The notes below the pieces were generated by a model. That model was not told the DNA's origin, ran no database searches, and saw only the letters and a list, made by a program, of their open reading frames with translations. Below, piece after piece: positions 33,923 through 46,034 of a DNA stretch of 64,000 bases. This stretch comes from Cyathus striatus (taxonomy: Eukaryota; Basidiomycota; Agaricomycetes; Agaricales; Nidulariaceae), in assembly GCA_025738555.1 (NCBI GenBank), contig JAOVFP010000002.1, positions 4,278,001 through 4,342,000 of the forward strand, given 5' to 3'. How positions within the stretch are numbered: the first letter of the stretch is position 1; each line of letters opens with the position of its first letter. The position numbers and the translations under genes were made by a program.

Positions 33923-34358
33923 TCAACAACCATGTGATTCAGTCTTGTGGACAGGACAATATTTTGAACCTGTAGCATTGAGTGCAACTGCCAGTTCATG
34001 TTTGGATGTGGTGGATTGTGTCATGTCAAAGGTGACCTTTCCAATTGTGTTGGTAGTAACCTGTGCCAGCATAAACTTAGCTGCATTGAAACTTTGAAGT
34101 TTGCCAAAAGCCTGGTCTCTGAATGCTGTCCAGGCTGGGGTGTTTGGTAGTGATCCCAGGAACATGAATACATATGTTGATTCACTGAATCCCTGCTTCA
34201 TATCTGCCAGTAGTTTCTGTCAGTTTTTGAATTCTGAGATGTGTGTTTGCAGGTCCTCAGGATTTCCATGCCATGATGCACTTTTAAGTTCTCCAAAGAG
34301 GATATAGGCATTTGCTGCAACATTGGTATCTTGGAGCTCTTTACACTTAGCCATGTGT
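33923..34358 (-). pseudogene. Second copia gag, C-terminal part
   Basis: Minus-strand pieces in copia gag order: AKCKELQDTNVAANAYILFG (about 34290-34350), ADMKQGFSESTYVFMFLGSLP then TAFRDQAFGKLQS, and a knuckle-like CPVHKTESHGC. Joined by small shifts. Continues upstream across the inserted element 34359-35624. Confidence 0.75.
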
Positions 34359-35624
34359 TCTGTACGGATCTGTGCGGAATCCGTACGGAATTTTCGGAGT
34401 CCATGCGGAATCTGCACAGATTTTTTTCATTTTGGCAGAGGTTTTTTTGGGTCTGTACAGATTCCGCACAGATTCCGAAAATTCCGTACGGATTACGCAG
34501 AATTCCTCGGAATTCCGCATTACAGACCTGAAAATTCTGTACAGATTCTGTACAGAATCTGTACAGAATTTTATTATACTTGTTTCCTTGCATGTGACAC
34601 TCTGCATTAAGCATGACACTAGGTGTTGAGTGTGACACTATACATTAAATGTGACACTATAAGCGTGACACTAGGTGTTGAGTGTGACTAAGGGTGACAC
34701 TAAGCATTGAGTGTGACACTAGGTGTTGAGTGTGACACTAGGTGTTGAGTGTGACACTAGGTGTTGAGTGTGACACTAGGTGTTGAGTGTGACACTAGGT
34801 GTTGAGTGTGACACTAGGTGTTGAGTGTGACACTAGGTGTTGAGTGTGACACTAGGTGTTGAGTGTGACACTAGGTGTTGAGTGTGACACTAGGTGTTGA
34901 GTGTGACACTAGGTGTTGAGTGTGACACTAGGTGTTGAGTGTGACACTATACATTAAATGTGACACTATAAGCGTGACACTAAGCATTGAGTGTGACACT
35001 AAGCGTTGAGTGTGACACTAAGCATTGAGTGTGACACTAGGCATTGAGTGTGACACTAGGCATTGAGTGTGACACTAAGTGTTGAGTGTGACACTAAGCA
35101 TTGAGTGTGACACTAGGCGTTGAGTGTGACACTAGGCGTTGAGTGTGACACTAAGCATTGAGTGTGATTAAGCGTGACACTAAGTGTTGAGTGTCACACT
35201 ATATATTAAACATGACACTATGCATTAAGTGTGACACTATACATTAAACATAACACTATACATTAGGCATGACAATAAGTATTGAGTGTGACACTATACA
35301 TTAAGCATAACACTATGCATTAAGTGTGATACTATGCATTGAGAATGATACTATATATTGAGTGTATCATGGATTTTGTATAGTGTGACACTTTTCACCT
35401 AGAGTTACACTTGACATGTGTGACAAGGCAGCAATGCATAAATCCACACAGAATCCATATAGAATAATGACCTCTAATAATAATAATAGCTACTATATAA
35501 ATTCTGTATGGTATCTATACAGGTCTGTACGGGTCTGTACAGATCCGCACGGATCCGTACGGAATTTTCGGATTCCGTGCGGATTCCGTACGGATCTGTG
35601 CGGATCCGTACAGATCTGTACAGA
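34359..35624. mobile_element. Foldback/MITE-like element with palindromic ends, inside copia gag
   Basis: Both ends carry TCTGTAC(G/A)GATC in inverted orientation and then a dense series of nested palindromes (TCCGTACGGAATTTTCGGA, GATCCGTACGGA). The left end is about 34359-34570, the right end about 35505-35624. The centre is a 19 bp minisatellite. Removing it brings the two halves of a copia gag together (LFQDTS... and AKCKELQDTN). No clear TSD and no coding capacity. Confidence 0.7.
34595..35370. repeat. 19 bp minisatellite, about 40 copies
   Basis: Unit GTGACACTAGGTGTTGAGT. A homogeneous core (about 34717-34937, twelve copies) is flanked by variants (AAGCATTGAGT, AGGCGTTGAGT, ATACATTAAAT). 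Homogeneous centre and worn edges suggest recent expansion from the middle. Confidence 0.92.
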
Positions 35625-35840
35625 CCTCTTGGGGGAGTGTAAATTACTGGTATCTTGGAATAGGGTGAGGACAGCTTTGTATAGCATGAGAGCAGTGTCA
35701 TGTTCAGAAACTTGCATGAGGATGTCATCTGCAAGTGTGTTACAGATAAAACCTCTAGCCTTTCCATTCTGTATGACTGTGCATTGAGCTGCAGTATATC
35801 CTTCAGCATTGACAGAGGAGGTGGTAGCCAAAGATGGTGC
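35625..35840 (-). pseudogene. Second copia gag, middle part
   Basis: Reads TTSSVNAEGYTAAQ, QNGKARGFICNTLADDIL, HDTALMLYKAVLTLFQDTS on the minus strand: copia gag middle. Split from 34358 by the palindromic element. Confidence 0.78.
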
Positions 35841-36445
35841 TGACAGTTTGACAGGGTCTTATGCTTCATTATCAATATCCTTTGTTCCTGAGGTAGCTGC
35901 TGGGAGCAGCACTGATGGTTTGGCTGTGAGCCAATCTGGCCTGATGGCCTCATTGTTATGATAAAGTTCTGGTCAAGACATTTATCATACAAGTCCAATA
36001 GTCATGTGACTAACAAGTTCAAAGAACATGTTAATCAGTATCAAATTCTAGTAGTCTCTATTCATGAGCTCTTAAGTTGATTAGACTTAAGTATGAGTGA
36101 AGTGAATGAATGAAAATGAAGCTAATTTGATTTAAGCTGAAGCTTGAGCTCTACCACCCAAGTTTCTAGTGTTTAAATACAAGTTAGTTCATACTAATAA
36201 TAAGTACCTATGAGTCATAAATGCTGCACATTGACTGTGCATTACTGCAGTGCAGTAAGAAGAAAGAAAGTAAGACTAAGTATGGTATAATAACTCAAAG
36301 TGAGTCAGAATGAGTCAGAACCATGTGAATAAGAAGTTATGTGTTTGGTATCAAAGGTGATATAAAACAAGCCAATGAAATGTAAAGAAAATATATGTAA
36401 ATAGACAAAAGAAAGAAAAATGTAACACTCATAGCATCACTCCCT

Positions 36446-36530
36446 CTAAAGCTTTGCTATGATTTTGGTTTTCCATAGTTGGAAGTTTTCAACACCAGTG
36501 AGTTTGAGATCCAGAGACATGGCTGGATGT
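36446..36530 (-). pseudogene. Copia gag N-terminal fragment
   Basis: MSLDLKLTGVENFQLWKTKI on the minus strand matches the start of copia gag proteins, then stops. Probably the beginning of the gag whose later parts are at 35840-33923; the 600 bp between are not recognisable. Confidence 0.6.
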
Positions 36531-37906
36531 GGAGGACAGTGGACTTGAGGAGCTTTGTGGGGAATAAGTGTGTGTAGGGGTGCTAGACACTGAAGATCTG
36601 AATAGATCTGATGTGGTTGGTTCTTAGTGGGGGTATTATGCCATGGGGCCCATAACCTGTAAAGAACCAAAACCTAAGATAGATGTGAGTAAGTGTCTCA
36701 GTCAGAGTGTATCAGACTGAGGTGTGCAGATGAGAAGTTTTCATACATAAGGGAATGTAATGATTATGCAAGAGGATGCACCAAAAAAAAAGACCTGGGG
36801 TCTGTTTTTTTTTTCTCAAGGCATCGACCTACCCTATCTACCTATAATGATGACTAATCAGATCAATTTCCTAATTGGGAAGGCAATCTATTTTTAGTTT
36901 GTGTTGGCTGGTTTACTGAGTTCCAACTACTAGTAAGTGCTTTTCATCATGCAACTACAAGTAACTACTTCAACAATACAACTGCATACCACCTATTGAC
37001 TAACATACTCACTTATTTCCTTCACCACCCATTTCATTATCCTTGTATGCACTACAAGTCCAAGTACATGGAACTTCAGGCTTGTTGGAAATGCAATAAT
37101 CATGGTAGAGTTTCACATCCAATGTAATTGCATTTTACAGCATGAGGATTCAACTCATCAACAATGAATCCACAGAGGTAATTGTTCAGCTCATAAAACT
37201 TGTGTATGTGCTTGTGATGTTCTGACAACTTCTCTTTCTCTACAGCAATTGTGTCAGTCAATATTGATGTTGAAGGTTTGAATCCCAGGCCCTCAGTATT
37301 TACAATAGAGGAATTTAAACCTGGCAATATGCAATTGCTACAATGATTTCTGTATTGTTACCAAGGAGAATGAGTGGTGATTAGGGTGGAGTTCATAATA
37401 TTTAGATTGTACTTACAAGAACCACTTCCTTTCACCTTATGAAAATATATAATTTATTAGATAGAATGTTTGAATATATTAATATCTACTCAACCTCCAA
37501 TTTTTCATGAGATTTTAAAGTGAAAAATGGTACTAAAACATAGAAAATGTTTGCATTAGAACTCTGTTTGATTTCAGCAAGATTGTAGAGACTGTGTTGC
37601 AAGGAAGCATGCAGGGGGGTGTAGACAACCATAGTACTTACTTAAACATGGCAACAATGAAGTGTTAACTGGATCATTGATTGAGTCTACAAAGGTAATA
37701 TGACAAGTACAATACTTACCTGGATTGTTGATTGAGTCTACAAAGGTGGGGGGCAACAGATGGTCCAGGATAATGAAAAAGAGGGTGTACATAACCCTAA
37801 CCTATTACTTGTATGCTACACTAGATATATTATGTAAGTACTTCAGCACCATACTTCAACAGACTGGTCTGTGGCAACAGGTAGTAACAATACAAAACAG
37901 CCATAT
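36531..37906. other. AT-rich DNA, one unplaced coding-like fragment
   Basis: A minus-strand frame at 37100-37327 ends KCNYIGCETLP, resembling zinc-binding ends of fungal transposase-like proteins, but is too short to name. Near 36781-36816 is an A-run/T-run hairpin (AAAAAAAAAGACCTGG...TTTTTTTTTT). Two copies of TGATTGAGTCTACAAAGGT sit near 37678 and 37729. Nothing else supported. Confidence 0.35.
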
Positions 37907-38517
37907 TGTCATATCTGTGACAATCCCTGTACCATTGGAGTCAACTCCAGGTTTACTCCGCTTTTAGTACATTTCCTCCAGACTATGTATACTTGTTATA
38001 TATCAAACTCTTCCTTACTAATGTTTACTTGTAACTGTTTACTTGTTCCTTCCCTTTAATATTACTACCTCATTCTCTGGCCGCGGCCATTTCTCCTATG
38101 ACTATAATCTAGAGGCATACTACTAGTTTTACTATAGTCTACATTCTATGGAGTTTACTTATCCCTAGGATGCCACATACCCATGGGCATTACTCCATAT
38201 GCATTTGGACAAAGTAGTTTACTATATAAACTACTCTTGTAATGTAGAGATACTTCAGTTTCAAATCAACTACGTTTACACCCTTCTCTCACTTGGGCCT
38301 TGAGCCAACTCCACTATTTTGCCACTTACTCCACTTTGTTCTAAATACGGAACTGGAAGTCCAAGGGGTGCAACACACAAGTTGAAGCCAACATTCCACT
38401 ACTCCCATACTTGTTCATTATCTCCACACACCCTACTAACATTGTACAAGTTACTCTGCTACTTAAACTATCTCCTCTGAGGTTCTTGTCCCTAGAGGAA
38501 TAGAACAGGATGTGACA
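37907..38517 (+). mobile_element. Gypsy solo LTR with TSD
   Basis: 611 bp, TGTCATATCTG...GATGTGACA, same family as element B LTRs but in opposite orientation. A perfect 5-bp TSD CATAT is at 37902-37906 and 38518-38522. No internal sequence, so formed by LTR-LTR recombination. Confidence 0.95.
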
Positions 38518-38522
38518 CATAT

Positions 38523-39550
38523 TTGAATTCCCTTAATGGCATATACAGCAGTGGATGCTTCAACTACAGGGGATTTGTGATGACATACTGTGTGTATTGC
38601 AAATGTGTTCTGCTTGTTATTGTCATTGTCAATGACAGCATGCAACAGAGAATAGTTTGATGTAATTGTTAGTCACTAGATAAGATAACAAAACAATATT
38701 TTTAATCTATTATAATCAAATATGATGCAAATCAGGTTTCACACCACTCAGAAGTGCTGGTCTAAGTGCAAAACATATAAGTAGAAGCTATATACAACTG
38801 ATAATCCACTACAAAATTTTATTTGAAGCCTATTCAGGCCAAAGTACAAAGGGTTCCATAATTTTTTTTCAAGCCTTTGGCCTGACCCTACCTACCCTAC
38901 TACCCATGGGAAATTATGATCAGTGCACCCCCCTTGTGATTATGTAAATATAATATAAGAAAAGGAATAAATAACTAATGAATAATCATATATTCCTGAC
39001 AATAAGTGCAGCCAGCACACTGTTGGTAAAACCCAGACAGCATGCTGCACAACAGTGAAGTTGTGAAGTTGTTATGAAGCACACTGGGAAGTTCTGTGGC
39101 AAGACTTGGTCAGCAAGAACTTCCCAAGGGCCACAGCTGAAGTGCACTGGGGAAGTTCTGCAGCAAGACTTAGTCAGCAAGAACTTCCCACCTGTAACAG
39201 GAAGTTTGGCAAGAAGTTCCTAGGGGGGCCTTCAGGGGTAATTAAAGTGTCAAAACAAAGGGCCTTTAGGGCCCTTACTAAGCAAGAACTCTGCTGCCTG
39301 AGGTGTACTGTACCATCTAAATCAATTCAACACAGGGGTAGGCACTGTGACAGGCAAAACCACTATAGCCTTTCAACACTATTATAAATCTCATCATGAT
39401 ACATATTAAATTTCAGCACTCTTCAATAAAATTTCAACTACTTATAGTGATTATAGAATACAAATGAAAGTGCAAAAACACAATGTAATAACAATTACTG
39501 CAAATCACACAAATTAATGCCCAATTTCTGTTTAATATACCTTTTGGTGC
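38523..39550. other. Non-coding; GGAAGTTC-type repeat patch
   Basis: At 39075-39330 a composite repeat includes two copies of AAGTTCTG(TG/CA)GCAAGACTT, 62 bp apart, and GGGGGGCCTTCAGGGGTAAT, AAAGGGCCTTTAGGGCCCTT. The same words recur at 59790-59975 and partly at 51110-51230, so it is a dispersed family. The rest shows nothing. Confidence 0.55.
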
Positions 39551-40267
39551 CAGTAGTGATGAGCAAGGGGTACAGTGTACCCTGGGGGTCCATGGGTAGG
39601 GTCCAAGGGGGATGGGGGTAAGGGTCCAGATTTTTCAGAAATGAAAATACCCCTACCCCTGGCAAGGGTCCAGGGGTATTATTAATGTAAATACTGAAGA
39701 TACTAAATAAACATGGTTCCACTACTTCAACATGTTTAAAACCCTGAGTCTGATATATTATTTAGATACATGTTATTCTCTAAATATTTATGGAAAGTGA
39801 GCTGTATAAAAACACTATATATTTGAAGAAGACAAGTAAGTACTGAAACCATTTGTGGGATGTAAGTAGTGGCTAGTGAAGATATTACTTACCAAGTACC
39901 TATGCAATGTTGTAAAACTTATGTAGTTGCTTGCAAAACCAAAATAAATGTAAGGGCTGGATAATGATGTAGATGTTATATATAAAAATACTAAATAGTC
40001 TCCCCTTTATTCTTTCTCTATTCTCCTCTGTTACAAGTAACTGGCATGCCATTAGACCTGGATATCAAATATTGTTCACCCAACATCTCATATAAAGTAA
40101 TTACATGTAATCTTAGAAGTATACTTTGAATGGTGGGAAGAATGTTCTGTATTAATGGTTATATATCAGTGATCATTCAGTCTGTACCCTCATCTGATAC
40201 CCTGGGGGTATGGGTAAGGGTAAGGGTACAGCTCAGATACCCAGGGGTATACCCCTGCTCATCACTA
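39551..40267. mobile_element. Small non-autonomous hAT
   Basis: Left end CAGTAGTGATGAGCAAGGGG, right end ...CCCCTGCTCATCACTA, inverted; the right end lacks the last three bases. Flanks TTTGGTGC (39543-39550) and TTTGGTGG (40268-40275) give an 8-bp TSD with one mismatch. Subterminal GGGTA/TACCC repeats are dense at both ends. No transposase. Confidence 0.78.
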
Positions 40268-40275
40268 TTTGGTGG

Positions 40276-41178
40276 CATTGGCATCCTGAGCACTATTATC
40301 CATTACACCAATACCTTTCAGCACCACCATTATGCATGACATGTGCCAAATTTTGACATGACACAAGGCCTAGCATGTACCAGAACTGCATGCCTTGCAT
40401 TTTCAGCTCCTTTCTTAGGTGACCAAACATGCTGATGGACTGCTACACCCCTTCATATTGGCTTGCATAATCATCCAATCTTGCATGGAAACTAAGTGAG
40501 AGTGCGAGAATCATGATAAGAAATCATTATTTATCTGTTGTGAAAGTTAAAAAAGGCACAAATAAAACATTAGAAAATCCAGTTTAAATCTGTTACAAAT
40601 GTAAAATGATAGAGAACATGGGTATGATGTAGTAGCAATATCTAGGCTGAAATAAGGCTTATTATAGTGCTGGGACTATACTTACTAAGACAAATCCCTC
40701 CAAATTCCAAATTCCAGTAGCAAATTGTGTTGGCATGTATCCACAATCATTTATAACATATATGTATACACTAAATACCAGCTGGAAATCTTGTTTCTCC
40801 CTTCAGTCCCCTCCAGGCTCCCATTGTGCTATAACACATGGACCAACAGTAGGCAATGGCACAGGTATACCATACCTGCATGGGTCATGGGTATGGGTAC
40901 TGGTGGGTATGGGTATGAGTCAGGTTCATGGTACCCATAACCCACAGGTACCTGTGAGTGGTAGGTTGAATAAAAACATAAAAGAACAATAGCTATAAGC
41001 TGACAGCCTCTGTAACAATTCTGTATAATACATTACAACTTATTGTGCAATATATTATAGCAAGAACTCACTTTTGTATTTTGTTCAGCTCACAGGATTG
41101 AATTTTGGTGCTAGTCTAGTATTATACTTCCATGTATTTCACCTTAACCATAATTTCTGAACCAACTACACTCCAATT
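40276..41178. other. Non-coding DNA with an old hAT-like end
   Basis: Around 40860-40960 are GGGTATGGGTA and CCCACAGGTACCTGTGAG words like those at 18450-18570. No gene supported. Confidence 0.4.
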
Positions 41179-41449
41179 TATAAGTAATATAATCTACATA
41201 AGTAATGCCAGTAAGTAACATAATATAAGTAAGTCTAATAAAGTCTGTTCACCTCAGCTTCACAATAGATAGCAATGACTGAGGAGAGCACAACTGCTTG
41301 CTAAGCTGCTTAAATACCAAGTAAGATTGAAAATTTCAATACCAGTTTAAATGTGTTCAGTGGAATAACGAATGTGGCATCCTGCCAGCTGAGTGGACAC
41401 AGCACATCAATAGTGCACGGATTGCATAAGCAACCCTCATGTTCCAATA
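41179..41449 (-). mobile_element. Copia 3' LTR
   Basis: 271 bp, same family as 31386-31658. In element sense it begins TATTGGAACATGAGG directly after the polypurine tract GGATTGAGGGGGAG and ends ...TACTTATA. Ends are TA...TA rather than TG...CA. Confidence 0.82.
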
Positions 41450-41456
41450 CTCCCCC

Positions 41457-41855
41457 TCAATCCTTGTGCTCCCTGAGTCCTAATTTGGATGCAAAATGTT
41501 TAACCTTGGTGCTCAGAAGCACCTTGGTCAAGGTATCTGCAACCATGTCATCAGTAGGACAGTATACTAACATGATCTTTCCCTCACCTATAATCCAGTG
41601 TATGAAGTGGAATCTTATGTCAATATGTTTTGTACGTGCATGGTACTGTTGGTCTTTGGTAAGTGCTATGGCAGACTGATTATCGCAATATAGTATCATG
41701 GGTCCAGATACATTCCCAAAGAGCTGGCTCATTAGTGTGTGCAGCCACAGGGCTTCTTTAGCAGCATGGGTCGCAGCCACGTACTCTGCTTCCATGGTTG
41801 ACAGTGCCACCAAGTTCTGTCTCTTCAAACTCCACAATACCACTCCCCCCAGAAA
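41457..41855 (-). pseudogene. Copia RNase H, C-terminal end of pol
   Basis: GGVVLWSLKRQNLVALS, TMEAEYVAATHAAKEALWL, ILYCDNQSAIAL, ARTKHIDIRFHFI, TDDMVADTLTK: the full copia RNase H with catalytic E and D residues in place and the normal pol end just before the LTR. Everything upstream of RNase H is missing; homology stops near 41855 at the DUF6589 remains. Confidence 0.92.
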
Positions 41856-41875
41856 AGGATAAAACAAGTCAGAAC

Positions 41876-42707
41876 ACCAGGCTAATGACATGCAACCTAC
41901 TATATCTTCTTGAAACTGTCACAGCAATTCAAGATGGTGATGTTGGGAGAGTTGAAGATATGTTGATGCACTTGGCAATGATGTTTCAAGCTGCTGGGGG
42001 AAACAATTACTGCACTGAAATTCTGCATCTTCTTATCAACCTCAAATACATCTGGACTTCAGTGTTTGCATGAGTACTTATCTCTAGAAGTTTAATATAT
42101 TGGATATTCTGATGAAAAATAATATACAGTAACATTATGCATGACTCACTTCTTTTTAATCTATCAGGGCAACCAGGTCACTGGATTGCTACAGATTTGA
42201 ATATGGAACATACAGTGGGACAGGTAAAGGTATGTTTTAACTCCAATAAGTCTTACCCACATATTCCATCTTATATTATATATAAAGGAGTTGATTAGAG
42301 TAAAGGGTGTTGAGATGACATGGGATATTTTGGAAAATGTATCAGCATCTATCAGTGAACTGAACAAAATCAAGAAAAAGATTGCTGAAGTTACAGAGCT
42401 GTCCCACTGAAACCAGTACCATTCCAAAGCTGAAACAAGTGACTTAGTTTGGCATGTTGTGAAGAAATCAAAGGAAGAAGGTTTACAGATATTCAAGAAC
42501 AGCTGAAGTAGTAACAAAACTGTCATTGCTGTATGTGATCTCATTCAGGAGGGGTCTCGAAAACTCAAGTCATCAACATTGAACACCTTTAATATGAAAT
42601 TCAGAAAATTTGTGGCTGGACAACCCACTGACTTTACCATTGATAAAGATACATTAGGAAATGCAATAGATACAATAGACATTTCCAATCTTTCACAGAA
42701 ATGCTAG
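41876..42707 (+). pseudogene. DUF6589-type protein, 3' part, two stops
   Basis: Pieces in order: AIQDGDVGRVEDMLMHLAMM with NNYCTEILHLLINLKYIW (to 42074); after an intron GQPGHWIATDLNMEHTVGQ; after a second intron IRVKGVEMTWDILENVSASI; then AETSDLVWHVVKKSKEE, EGSRKLKSSTLNTFNMKFRK and TAG at 42705-42707. I recognise the layout of fungal DUF6589 proteins, whose function is unknown to me. TGA at 42408-42410 and 42504-42506 break the frame; Arg fits the second best. The 5' half has been lost at the copia fragment. Its 3' end is 60 bp from the RecQ 3' end, tail to tail. Confidence 0.75.
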
Positions 42708-42767
42708 CATTATATGGAATATAAATTGTTCAATCACATGCTATTACCATAATATACAAACTTGAAT

Positions 42768-44336
42768 TTAATCAAACATGAGTTGTCTAAGCTGTCTAAG
42801 CTCCTCTGGGTTTAGCTTCTCCAGATGTGCCTTCACCTGTTTCTGAAGGTCTTCAGATTCATGCCGAAAAGCAGCTTGGTGCCGCACTTGAATTGACTGT
42901 ACAGGCATCTCAGCAACAAACTCAGAGAACCTCTTCTGATACTCCTTGCAAGCTGTATCTGCATCAATATTTTCAAACTGACTTGAAATTTCATCCTCAT
43001 GCCTCTTTGATGTTTCCAAAAAGAGCTTCTTGTTGGCTTTTAATTGTTGCTGCTGTTCATCAATCTTGGCTCACTTTTGCTGTTGCTGTTTCTCCATAGC
43101 AACTCTTTCAGTAATCTTCACTAGTTCTTGGTCGAAGCTGCCAATGCACTGATGAATACTCATTGCCCACTTGCTTACCCACTCCTCTGGCCTCTCAAGC
43201 AAGATACCTATAGACTCTGGTGAAATTATGTCATCAGAATTTGTTTGTGCAAGCATATGAATCTCTTTATCACTGAGTATGAAAGCAGGTGGTTGAACAA
43301 TGTGGAATGGATCACATTTCCATGTTCTATGTCTTCAGTTCACAAGCCAGGAAACTAAAGAGGTGCATTGAGGTTTGGGGCAGTGAGAGTTAAATTGCTT
43401 TCTCTTGAGATCATTGCAATGTGACTCCAGCTGTTGCCTAGTAGGGTCATCATGATCACCATAGTACACTAGTTTGCATTCCAGGTCACTGTAGAGTAGT
43501 TGATTTGGAAAGAAGTGATGGAATGAAAATTTGCAATTGTCTGAGTTATGCACTGGACTATTGCAACAAAAATGACCTGTAAATGATACTGAAGTACTGT
43601 CAACAAATAAACTTAAGCAAAATCATTTTAACAACCATCCAGAGATTCATCTCCATTCACCTTATTAAAAAGAAGCCTTAAACAATGTTCATGGGAGTTT
43701 TGAATGGCATTTAGAATGCCAATTCCAGTGCAATCTCACTTTGTTGACTTGTCAGACAATATTCCAATGTTCAGTCTATCAGGATCTGACATATCCACCC
43801 CACTACAATTGTCAATCATTTGTGCCACAGATAAATCAATTTCTTTCACCCATGGTTCATGTAAAATAAGAAATATTGATTCTGTTGTTCCATCATGGCC
43901 ACATCAACCACCTCTTTGCAAACATGTAGGAAGATCCTGTGGTGTGCCATATTGTATGACAGCTGAAACATCACACACATCCAAACCCTGTATAATTATT
44001 TAGCAAAGTCTGATATACTTAATTATAAAGTCACACAGCAGATGCTTCTTCCATTGCATGTAAAATTCAACAGGTTCCAGTAGGAGATGCAAAGTCTTCA
44101 AAGATGGTTTTCAAGTACTTAGTGGACATGCCACTGTGGTAGTGCCACACAGTCCCTTTGTTCTGAAGGTCTGAAGGGAGAAGACTGTTCATGTGATCAC
44201 TTGCATTTTGTGTTGATGGAATGCTATCATGAAAAATGATTAATTTTTGCAGTATGAAACCAGTAGGGTATGGAGAGGGAATGAGGAAGTCGAGATTTCA
44301 AAGGTCAGAAAGTGGAAGTGGTGCTTCATGTATTGT
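42768..44336 (-). pseudogene. RecQ-like DNA helicase, C-terminal half
   Basis: Reads KLIIFHDSIPST, GTVWHYHSGMSTKYLKTIF, GTCxILHAMEEAS, intron, GLDVCDVSAVIQYGTPQDLP (motif V/VI region), TCLQRGG-stop-CGHDG (motif VI, Arg lost), FLILHEPWVKEIDL. A later exon gives NGDESLDGC, then Cys/His pairs and a Lys/Gln/Glu-rich coiled-coil-like tail (KRHEDEISSQFENID, LEKLNPEELRQLRQ) and stop at 42768. TGA stops at 43904-43906, 43736-43738 and 43071-43073 all fit CGA. RecQ helicases unwind DNA 3'-5'; in basidiomycetes such genes are often multicopy. Dead copy. Confidence 0.85.
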
Positions 44337-46034
44337 CATCAGCAAGTACTGATTATATTATACAGTGCTACAGTAGTACTACAGAGCATTGCATAGCACC
44401 ATAACACCATAATAAAGGTGTTCATTTATGTAGAACTATGTAGTTATCCCTACATACTATCAAGCACTATAGAGACATGGCAGCAAGCTATGTAGTGCTA
44501 TATAGTGCTATGGAGGCTTGGCAATATACTATGGAGTGCTTTATAACATCCAGGATTACAGCAGATCCTGTAGGATTTCCTTGGGATTCCCATACTTCAG
44601 CCAATAGCATCATTCCTTTCGTGATATAAATGAAAAATTATTATATTAAATAGTTATAATACATGTTAGTACAATACAGTATAAATAATAGCATTCAAAG
44701 AAAATGGTACCCAATCCTCCAACAACAAGAGGAGGGGGAGGAGGGGGATGTCATGGAGAGGGAGATGGCATGATGTGTCGACAACAACAAGAGGGAGGGA
44801 TGGGGAGGGGAGGAGACGGTGTGATGTGTTGGAGGTGGAGACCATGAGCCGCTGACATGGAAAGGGAGACAGCACAAAGAACTCGGCGCGCTGACTTTGT
44901 TGAGGGCTAGGGAAAGACGCAAATGTTAGCACTAGAAAAGAAGTGGGGAACAGGACTTACCAGTGATACACATGTAAAAAGAAATAAACCCATTAAAACA
45001 CATAACTCCGCCTTAGGACTGGTTTCAAACACTTTAAACAAATATAAAACACTTTACCTTTTACATACAACGTTGCATTCCATACACAAAGTACCAAAAA
45101 CCCAGAACAAACATCTGACATGTGGTAAAGTCAACACGAGATGCAACAGGTAGAGACTGACAAAACACGGACTTACGAAGACACTAATAACGAGAACCCT
45201 AAGACCAGACCTTGAGACACAAGACACAAGACCAGTGAGCTTGAACGAGAACGATGACGAGGCGACAAGACAATGAGAGAGGAAGAGCACGGGAAGGGGG
45301 AAAGGAAGCAAGAATGGAAAGAGCGAGTACCTTGACAGTGAGGAGTAAGCGCAGAAGTGGTGAACCGACCTGAGAGGTACGACATAAACGAAATTGATGC
45401 GAGCAGCTGACGCTGCCGCATCGGCGGATTACCTGATTAGGAAGGTAAATGATGGGACGCTCAAACGGGTGCCTGTTGCAGAAAGGGGGCACACTGGGCT
45501 ATGCGCACAATTGGCTGACCACTGCCTGGGCGCTGACGAAGCGCTCTACCTTGTAAACGGATCGTTGAAATGCCTAGAAATAAAATAGGATATAATAGGA
45601 TTTTATTACTACGCGAATTGTAAATAAGTAACTAGAAATATGTATATAGTAGGACCTGAGGGAAGAGATAAGGCAAGAACTGCCAGGGATTCTTCCCTCC
45701 CGCAGATAGGGTTGAGCAGTACTGTACTATGTAGGTATGTAGTGTTATATACAAGTTATATAGTGCTTTTATGACATACATAGCAAATAGAAAAGTTGTA
45801 AAACACTACATTAGCTTCTGTATACACTATAGATTACTATGTATTTATGTAACAATGCTATATAATGTTAGCTAACTCCAGCCTATGCTACAGAGTAATA
45901 TAGAGTACTACATATAAAAGTAGTAATACTCCTAATACTACAGCATGCTGTCAGCTTGTAGATATGTTGTAGGATACTATAAGATTAGACTGTAAACTAT
46001 GACATACTACGCACAAAATCAGTGCTTGCTGATG
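44337..46034. mobile_element. TIR element CATCAGCAAGTACTGATT... inside the RecQ pseudogene
   Basis: An 18 bp inverted repeat with one mismatch bounds 1698 bp. Flanks rejoin as helicase sequence (SNRPNI...SYT / IHEAPLPLSDL) if GT is a 2-bp duplication. The outer 200-300 bp are AT-rich with CTATAGTG/GTAGTACT words. The interior (about 44700-45600) is GC-richer with many CpGs and holds open frames in both strands, none with a known domain (for example 45394-45588). No transposase. Shares the CATCA start and 2-bp duplication with the element at 12086. Confidence 0.8.

Noticed and set aside
34595..35370. CRISPR-like array
   Set aside because: Units are contiguous 19 bp tandem copies without spacers and the genome is eukaryotic; it is a minisatellite.
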